A DNA stretch of 64,000 nt from Halichondria panicea (lineage: Eukaryota; Porifera; Demospongiae; Suberitida; Halichondriidae). The stretch spans positions 3,663,502-3,727,501 of the forward strand of contig NC_087393.1 of NCBI RefSeq assembly GCF_963675165.1, given 5' to 3'. Numbering within the stretch: position 1 is the first letter of the stretch; each line of letters begins with the position of its first letter. Below, in pieces: positions 56,931 through 64,000 of the stretch. The position numbers and the translations under genes are program-made. The notes beneath the pieces are model-generated. The model was not told the origin of the DNA. It was given only the letters and a program-made list of their open reading frames with translations, and searched no databases.

Positions 56931-58775
56931 ATGGCTTCACTACCGACAATGGCAGAGGAAGGAAATGTGTGCTACCATGATGTCACTGTCATTGGAGCTG
57001 GTTGGTCAGGCCTTGTTGCGTGCAAGTACATGAAAGAGGAGGGGCTATCAGTGGTATGTATCGAGAGGAAAGGGGATATTGGAGGGGTGTGGCTGTACTC
57101 AGACGACTCGACTATTCCCACGGTGATGAAATCAACTCGTTGTACATCCTCCTCCACTGTAACTGAAATGTCCGATTTCCCAATGCCTCTTGAAATAGGG
57201 ACTTTTCCCACCCATGATTCCATTATGCAATACCTACATGACTATACCAATTGCTTTAAATTGATGCCTCACATTCAACTCAATACTGAGGTGGCACTTG
57301 TCGAGAAAAAAGATGCTACATGGTATACTACGTGCTCCAATGGGACCGTGTACTCAAGCAGGAATCTAGTCATAGCTACCGGTGTTGTACAGCAACCAAA
57401 TAGGGAGCTTGAAGATTCCCTCCTCAGTAGCTTCACCGGTAAAATCTACCACGCAAGCGAGATCAAGGCCCCTCTAGAAAAGCATCGAGAGCAGAGACTA
57501 CTCGTCTTGGGAGGGGGAGAAACAGCGAGCGATATTTGCACAGAGTGGAGAGATCTAGTCGACTTCACATACTGGAGCATCCCAAGAGGACAACACTTTT
57601 TCAGAAAGTACGCTAAAGTTGTTCCGTGGGGAAAACCCCAGGCTCTGGATAAAGCATCATCTAGAATGATGAAAGCACTTGCGCCATACCATCGAGGAAA
57701 GCCTGGACTCTCTTGGATCTGCAAGTGGACAACGAATGGATCGCTATTGGCCTATCAAGGTCATGGAATTTCCGAGTGGAAAAACGATGCAAAGTTTTTT
57801 CATTTCTTCTTTAACAAGAATGGCAAGGTCTTGGATTTAGTTGACTACAAGCGTCTTGTGCCTAAGGGTGGAATTACAAAATGTGAAGGAAAGAAAATCA
57901 CATTTGTCGACGGTACCTCTCAAGAATTCGACCTCATCATCACCTCAACAGGGTACAAAGTGCAGTATCCCTACCTACCAAAGCGCTACTCAGACGTGAA
58001 AATAATTAGTAGGCACAAGTTCGTTTTTGATGTTGAGGATCCATCGATTGCTTTTATTGGTCTTGCTCGACCTATTGTTGGCTCCATTGTAGGAATTTCT
58101 GAGCTCCAGGCCCGATGGTCGGCCAAAGTGTACAGTGGGTACATTCCCCTGAAGAGTCTGGAGGAAAGGCGAACAGACGTAGCAAAGGACACAGCACACT
58201 GGCAGGAATACTTCCGGGAATCTTCGCAACGAATCGAAGGTCTGGTTGAGGGGTACACCTATGTGGACGACTTAGCCAAGCATGCTGGAATCTATCCCAA
58301 TTATTGGGAGCTGTTCAAGACTAACCCGCGACACTGGTACATCGCTGTTTTCTCACCGTACAATTCTGCAAGTTATCGAATAAGCGAACCACAACACAGG
58401 GAGCAAGCTATTGCCACACTGAACAGCCATCGTAAAGGTACACTCACTCCTGCACACCTCTTCTTGATTCTTTTCCTGCGAATCATTTGGTTCGATTGGT
58501 GGTTAATTCAATTGAGCACTATCAAGTATCGTATTCAGAGTGCCAGCTGGTGGCCACGTATCCGAGATACTCGTGCAATGAGAGCAGTCAACCATGTATG
58601 GACGTACCCCAAAAGAGTTATGTTTGACAACATATCGAGCGATCGCAATGAAGAGTTGACGCTAAGAAATGGACACCACCTGTCGCCAAAACAGAATGGA
58701 CATGTGTTGACTGGTGAAAATGGAATGTGTGTACACAATAAACAACAAACACTTAGTAAGAGACCACACACATAA
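56931..58775 (+). CDS. Flavin-containing monooxygenase-like protein, intronless
   Basis: FAD- and NADPH-dependent oxygenase fold, 614 residues. It shows the FAD-binding GAGWSG (22-27) followed by IERKGDIGGVW, FPTHDSIMQYLHDY, the FMO signature region FTGKIYHASEI (about 168-178) and the second Rossmann motif LVLGGGETASDI (about 190-201), then ITSTGYKVQYPYLPK. It is longer than typical FMOs (about 530), with a C-terminal extension that includes a hydrophobic segment (LFLILFLRIIWFDWWLI, about 512-528) and a polar tail; this may anchor it to membrane, as in animal FMOs. The coding region has no intron, unlike its neighbours. A second ATG (codon 7) could also start it. Substrate is not known. Confidence 0.9.
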   Translation: MASLPTMAEEGNVCYHDVTVIGAGWSGLVACKYMKEEGLSVVCIERKGDIGGVWLYSDDSTIPTVMKSTRCTSSSTVTEMSDFPMPLEIGTFPTHDSIMQYLHDYTNCFKLMPHIQLNTEVALVEKKDATWYTTCSNGTVYSSRNLVIATGVVQQPNRELEDSLLSSFTGKIYHASEIKAPLEKHREQRLLVLGGGETASDICTEWRDLVDFTYWSIPRGQHFFRKYAKVVPWGKPQALDKASSRMMKALAPYHRGKPGLSWICKWTTNGSLLAYQGHGISEWKNDAKFFHFFFNKNGKVLDLVDYKRLVPKGGITKCEGKKITFVDGTSQEFDLIITSTGYKVQYPYLPKRYSDVKIISRHKFVFDVEDPSIAFIGLARPIVGSIVGISELQARWSAKVYSGYIPLKSLEERRTDVAKDTAHWQEYFRESSQRIEGLVEGYTYVDDLAKHAGIYPNYWELFKTNPRHWYIAVFSPYNSASYRISEPQHREQAIATLNSHRKGTLTPAHLFLILFLRIIWFDWWLIQLSTIKYRIQSASWWPRIRDTRAMRAVNHVWTYPKRVMFDNISSDRNEELTLRNGHHLSPKQNGHVLTGENGMCVHNKQQTLSKRPHT

Positions 58776-59396
58776 CCTTGCATGTGTCGGGAAGTAGCAA
58801 CCATTTCATTAGCTCAATATACATGCCATGCATTCTTCTCATACCATTCACCAAATTAATAGTAGTATTCATTGTCATGAAATCCAATGTGCAACAAAAA
58901 ACATTGTCATTATTTCCCATAATAGCAGTGAATATTTTTATAGGATTGATGCATGTTTTTTACAGATGCCAAATAATAATTGTAAGCACTGCAATTGTAC
59001 TATATAATGTAATTACATGCAGATGTCTAATAGCAATTAGAATTCTATACTATAATTATATTAAATATTGTAAACAAATGTAACGTAATCACAAACTACA
59101 TTGAAAGTCAGCAACTTTTAGTTACCGTATTACTAGCGGGTGAAAAACTTTTGCGGATCTGACAAGGATCGTGTGTATTTACTAGTTAAGTTTTGGATTT
59201 TATTGTTGCGAATTGATCAACCATCGCAAGTTCGCAAATGTTTGATGCTCGCAAAACATTCTAATAATATACGATACACTGTTTATAATTTATCGCTCTA
59301 AAGTAATAAATTTCAGTAGCACTGTACAATCTTGTCATAACTAGTAAAGCACTCGCAACAGTTTATTATAGAAAGTGCAAAGTTAGCTCTAACACT
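58776..59396. other. Intergenic, degraded TA-MITE
   Basis: Between the convergent monooxygenase and eIF3b genes. A decayed copy of the TA-flanked MITE is recognisable at about 59125-59275 (CCGTATTACTAG at one end, GATGCTCGCAAAACATTCTA near the other). The rest is AT-rich without features. Confidence 0.6.
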
Positions 59397-61654
59397 CTAT
59401 TCATTATTGTTCACAGTTTCTTTTGTCTCGTTCACAAGGATATACAAGGTTTCCTCTTCGTAGTCTAACTCTGCCTGCCCCTCCTCCCCCACGTCCACAC
59501 CTGTACGACAAGAAGTGACAGTATTAACAGGAGCTGATCCTGGTATTAGGGTGTTTCTTTAGACGTGAAATACATGAAGAGTGTATATAGAACTAAGAGA
59601 GCATATATAGCTATATGGTATTCAAAAGGTGTGTAATAATGTGACTCTTGTATAACACACCATCTTCTATCAGCATCTTCTTTGTCTTTCTCGCCTCCTG
59701 CTCCGCCTTACGGCGGTATTCCTTGTACTGTGACATCATCTTCTTTCTCTTCTCAAGAAGTTCCTAGAGGGGAGAGAACAGCAAGTTAATACACACAGTT
59801 TACCCTGACCACAAGTTCAATAGCTCAGACTAGCTACCAAGGACCATTCTACACTGCTCACACTTGAGGCCACTTCTATAGAAACACTAGTGTACATAAG
59901 TTGTTGCTACATCAGCCGGTTCCACTGTACTGTCATGCATAGCTCCAATGTTTAGTAATTGTAAAGATCAGAAATAAAATTTGAGTGTTCACATTAATGA
60001 GTAATGAGTGTCACACTAAGCTTTAGGCCACGTACTGGTGTTCTCTAATAGGGTCATAAATGAACACACACCTTGGATGCTTTGCTCTTGGAGGTCCTGT
60101 CTCTCTGTTCGAACATGTGAGAGTACTTCTTCTGGTCTTTCTTGATCAGCTACACGCATGGAGTGAAAAGTTAGCAATGGATAGGAAAAAACCTTTCAAG
60201 AGGTGAACTGAACACAATTAGTTAAAGCAAATACAAAAGGAAGTGTATAAGTTATAATAACATCAGTTTTGTTGCTACAAGTAAAGTAACACTTGACACT
60301 AAAAGCGAGGCAAACATAAATTTTGCGGAGCTCCTAATTAACTATGTAGTAGATATCAGCAGTACGTACTTTGAGGTGCTCCTCGGCGAGCAATGTGGGG
60401 GGTCTTGGTCGCCACTGGTGTTGACAGAACTTGTCTAAGCTAGGGGGGCTGCGATAGAGTGACCGTCCTTGGAACGACCACATGCAGAATCCAGTGTCCA
60501 TCTATAGTGTATTAATATCAGCACACACATCATTACAGGCTCTGCTATACAGCAACAACGAAAGCCACACTGTAATAACAGAAGACGTCTAAATGCCAAT
60601 AGGGCGTATAGACATTGTGTGTGTGCGTGCAATTCACCTTCTGCTTCCAGACGCTGACAGAGGTGACAACGTATCTGCCTGAGGGGTCCCACTCCAGATC
60701 AGAGGCCTGCTGGTGCTGGGAAGAGTTCATCAAGGTCATTGACCCCGTGTCCCAGAACTCTAGGTGACCACTCTCAGGGCTAAGGGAGAAACAGGTGCAG
60801 TGAAACTCGCATACAACTGGGCAGACTAACAGTGGGTGTACTAAAGAAGTGGCCTGCTAAACGCAAATTGAAAAACAATATGCTAGAGAGAATTTGGAGA
60901 TTACAATTATAAGGATGGGTGACCACAATCGACAGCTAGCTTTCACTTTATGCTATCTAAACTGATTTTATGTACACCTAGGGTAACAACGAGAGATTGA
61001 AGGCATTAATGCTATACAAGACTGTAGTGAAGCGCTTGTCACACTTGGTTCACTGAATTAAGTACATGTATATACCACAACGTATACAGGTAATTACACA
61101 ATCGAACTACAAGATTATAAACGACACAAGGGAATCAAACTGTAGTATATACAATTTGGAGTGGTACCCCAGGATATAGGATACCCAAAGATGTTAGTCA
61201 CAACCATTATAATTATAGACATGTAGTTAGATAGTTGACAGGCTCAACTCTGTAGCTGCCCGCCCACTTACCCCTTTAGGTTGGCCAGCACCACAAACTG
61301 TCCACTAGGAGACCAGAAGATGTTGTTGACAGCTGTGTTCTCCAAAATCTCGAGGGTCTCTATAGCAACAAATATGACTGTTACACATGGTGTTAATTTT
61401 AAACCGATTTCAAAGATTATGCAGAGTGTGTAGAATAGGTTTCCCGAGTTCTACCTCTCTCTAAGACTTAACACATTTATTGGTATAATGAGCCAATTAA
61501 CATACAGTCACGGGGGGGGGGGTCTTACTGATTTGGGTGGGCTTTCCCCCCTTGTTGATTTGATAGAAGGTGGTGTGTATTCGTAAGGGGGGCTCCCCAT
61601 GGATGACTGCCAGCTTTGACCCCTGAGGCTCCAGAGCAAACGCCACAACCGGTT
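59397..61654 (-). CDS. EIF3B: eIF3b, C-terminal third only
   Basis: eIF3b is a scaffold subunit of translation initiation factor 3. Seven exons in phase: 61529-61654, 61272-61359, 60638-60779, 60370-60501, 60072-60149, 59661-59763, 59397-59500, giving about 256 codons and a stop. The sequence follows the end of the beta-propeller and the C-terminal tail: VVAFALEPQGSKLAVIHGEP, NNIFWSPSGQFVVLANLKG, ASDLEWDPSGRYVVTSVSVW, CQHQWRPRPPTLLAEEHLK and LIKKDQKKYSHMFEQRD. The first exon seen begins in mid-codon at an acceptor, so upstream exons are expected. None is visible in the 690 bp before the next + strand gene. The RRM and most of the propeller are therefore missing from the window: either they lie beyond it across a long intron, or this copy is truncated. 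Confidence 0.9.
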
Positions 61655-62341
61655 CTGGGGAATACAAGATATCCGATATTATGTAATGCAATGCAACAGC
61701 TGCATATGTAATTATAGTATGAGCGATTTGCATGATAATTATAACGCACCATAAACCACTTAAAAGGAGAACAGCTGGGTTTATTGTTACCAGTTATTAA
61801 AGAACTAAAGTCGGAAAGCGTGTATAGGTGGTTCTATTCAAATAAGAGTTACGGCAATAAAAAAAGAGCGATCAGGGCAAATATTGATCAACTTGTCATT
61901 CTCAAAGCTTCTGAAGTGATGCAATAGTTTTTTATGGCCTCGTTTCTGCTGACTGAGATGGAGGAATCGTGTTAAACTACCATAAAGTGATTCCTTGGGT
62001 TTTCATAATGTGGCACAGGCCGGACATAAACAAGATAAAAAGAAGACAACTCATGCACTTGTCGACTGCGACAAACAGGATGCACATCCAACCACGAATC
62101 CCCCCAACACAGAAAACTACACAATTTTGCACACTAGCTCATGCAATCAAGTAATTACAGCCCCCTGCAGCCAGGTTAGACTAACCACAGACAGGATGTT
62201 AGAGCATAAAATGACTTTGATCACTACAAATGAAATTCATAAAATTATTGCGCAATTACGACATAGCAACCAGCCTTGTATAAAAATAGCTAGTGTAGCA
62301 TCAACGCCATCATCAACAATAATTTGTCATTTCTCAAGAAG
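61655..62341. other. No exon seen between eIF3b fragment and the next gene
   Basis: I looked on the - strand for the missing eIF3b exons and found stops in all candidate frames next to donor-like sites. The + strand frames here do not look coding. It should contain the promoter of the gene at 62342. Confidence 0.5.
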
Positions 62342-64000
62342 ATGCAGTTGGCCATGGACAAGACTATAATTACACTGTTGGCTTCAGCATTTGTAATTGG
62401 TAAGCGTATGCACATGCATGAGGCATCTTTTTGCTTGCATGGCCCAGATGTTAAATTCATTCATGTTATAATATCTTGAAACGTACTCCCGTTAACTGTG
62501 CCCATCCCTAGACTTTCTGGATACCAGTCTCGAGAGTGTTCAATTATTTTTAGTATACAATAACACAATTAATCTCTCACACGCACGCTTGTTTTTTCTA
62601 CAGCTGTTTTAGGGGTTCGTTGCTCCAATGCCATTTGCAGTCAACAGTCTTTTCCTTCCACGTTTGACCTCAGGGCATTTCTCCCCTCAGTAGGCCAGCT
62701 GCCCCATCCCAGTGATATTCTTGTCACCTCTTACAGGTACGCAGTACAAGAGAGTTGATGTCATATAATAATAATAGTGCCAAATAAGTTGATAATGTGA
62801 ATTGTCTTAATAAAAGACTCGGAAATTGTGTTGTTTTAGAAAAAAGCCCACTGAGGGCTAAAAAGTTGTTTGTTGACGTCAAAAAAATAATGGGTAAGTT
62901 CATTAATAATTATTTATACTTTCTCAAGCTACGATTCAGCAGTCTCAAGCCCGTCCCCCTACAGGTTCACTTGTGAAGGCACCATCACTCACTGGGAGGC
63001 CTACACTACAGGCACTGGGTCACATCCAATGGAGTTCCAAGTATGGCGGGAAGCTCCTGAGCTGCTAAGATACAATCTAGTCGGTAACAATATTTTCCCT
63101 ACCGCTTCTCCGACCAATGGGATGCTTCGACTGGGCGTCCCTGTAGACCAACAAATCACTGCTATGCCCGGAGATTTTGTGGGGGTGAGAACAATACAAG
63201 GAAACGAAGATGACCCGTTTCAAATTCTTACTATCCTTGGCTACTACCTTAATTATAATCTAACGGACCGTGGTTTCGATAGCACTCCTGCACAGCTGCC
63301 ACTGGGCTCATTGTTTGGCTTAGACTGCTTTACACCTAGCAACAGCCTGCCTACTAACATCAGCATAACTCCATTGATCAATGCAGTGCTTAACAGTGAG
63401 TTCATGGCAGTAGCTAGGTTTCAGTCTGAGAGGTAACAAACACTAAAGGTGTTCAGCATCCTTACTAAGAACTTTGTCCGCAGACAGGGTAATCCAAAAT
63501 GTACTAACATAATTATACATGACTTACAAAAATTGAAGGTTTTCAAGCCTTACTAGTTATATGCACACTAACGTTGTAGTAACAAAACAGTGGGAGTTGT
63601 CTAAGCAACAGACAAGAATGGCTGGTTACACAAATGAGTACATTAAGTCTAAGTATCAATAGAGAGCATACACTAGTGCATGCACTAGCTAACAAATACA
63701 CACACTAAGTTAAGGTGAGTGTTTCCAATACTATGCACTTTTACGATACTACAGGTACCTCTGATGTATGGACCCCTGAACCCTCAAACTCTGACCCCTC
63801 CACCCCTCCGCCAGACGAGCCAGCTACCTCACAAGCACTCCTCATTGCTACAGGAGTATTAGCAGGCCTGCTACTGACTCTATTAATTATCTTGGTTGTC
63901 ACGGTGACTCTGTTTTGCTGCTACATGCAACACAAGAGAGGGGGGAACACTGTCAAGGAGCCAGCAATGACCTCCAACACTGCGTATAATGGTGTGAGGG
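62342..64000 (+). CDS. Single-pass membrane protein, unknown family, 3' partial
   Basis: Exons in phase: 62342-62399, 62604-62736, 62965-63395 and 63755 to the window edge. It starts MQLAMDKTIITLLASAFVI, a signal peptide split by the first intron. The extracellular part has a few Cys (CSNAIC, RFTCEGTITHW, LFGLDCFTP), resembling a small beta-rich ectodomain. A Pro/Ser-rich stalk (TPEPSNSDPSTPPPDE) leads to a membrane segment (LIATGVLAGLLLTLLIILVV) and a cytoplasmic tail beginning CCYMQHKRGGN. I do not recognise the ectodomain. Similar signal-ectodomain-stalk-TM proteins are common in sponges, but this is an analogy only. Confidence 0.75.

Noticed and set aside
60435-60692. 85-codon frame on the - strand near eIF3b
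   Set aside because: It is the wrong frame across two eIF3b exons; the right frame continues the beta-propeller.

Overview
The window looks like animal nuclear DNA, most likely from a demosponge-type genome. It is AT-rich, with short introns (about 45-100 nt) beside a few long ones, conserved single-copy eukaryotic genes, an expanded family of RING/TRAF-zinc-finger/MATH genes, and a very dense load of short DNA transposons. The sponge assignment is an inference from style and gene content. No marker gene proves it.

Left half (1-22.5 kb). The 3' two thirds of URB1 (nucleolar pre-ribosomal factor, + strand) can be traced through 22 exons whose splice phases all agree, ending at 22518. Its third traceable intron is 12.3 kb long and holds five TRAF-like genes (A-E) on the opposite strand.

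Middle (22.5-47 kb). This region is built from repeats. TRAF-like copies C', B', A' on the + strand mirror A, B, C, so 2158-9026 and 28401-41031 are the two arms of a large inverted duplication. Comparing the arms gives exact empty sites for several transposons. Three copies of a coiled-coil ORF (F1-F3) are linked to the 3' end of a retroelement; F2 and F3 lie in a tandem duplication. The mobile DNA falls into clear classes by target-site duplication (TSD): six elements with 7-bp TSDs and CATAGAT-like ends, Harbinger-like MITEs with TAA/TTA TSDs, two TATGG-ended elements with 6-bp TSDs and internal minisatellites, four micro-elements of 36-60 bp with 9-bp TSDs, and TA-flanked mariner-like MITEs.

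Right part (49.5-64 kb). This is a compact housekeeping stretch: a CYBC1/EROS-like gene (-), DUS1L (-) with a tRNA-Gln gene in one intron, an intronless flavin monooxygenase gene (+) head-to-head with DUS1L, the C-terminal third of eIF3b (-) with no 5' exons visible, and the 5' part of a single-pass membrane protein gene (+).

Several genes concern RNA and translation (URB1, DUS1L, tRNA-Gln, eIF3b), but nothing suggests they form one system. The TRAF-like genes are probably signalling or immune adaptors, and CYBC1 homologues support NADPH-oxidase assembly in vertebrates. All exon structures were read by eye from splice consensus and phase.
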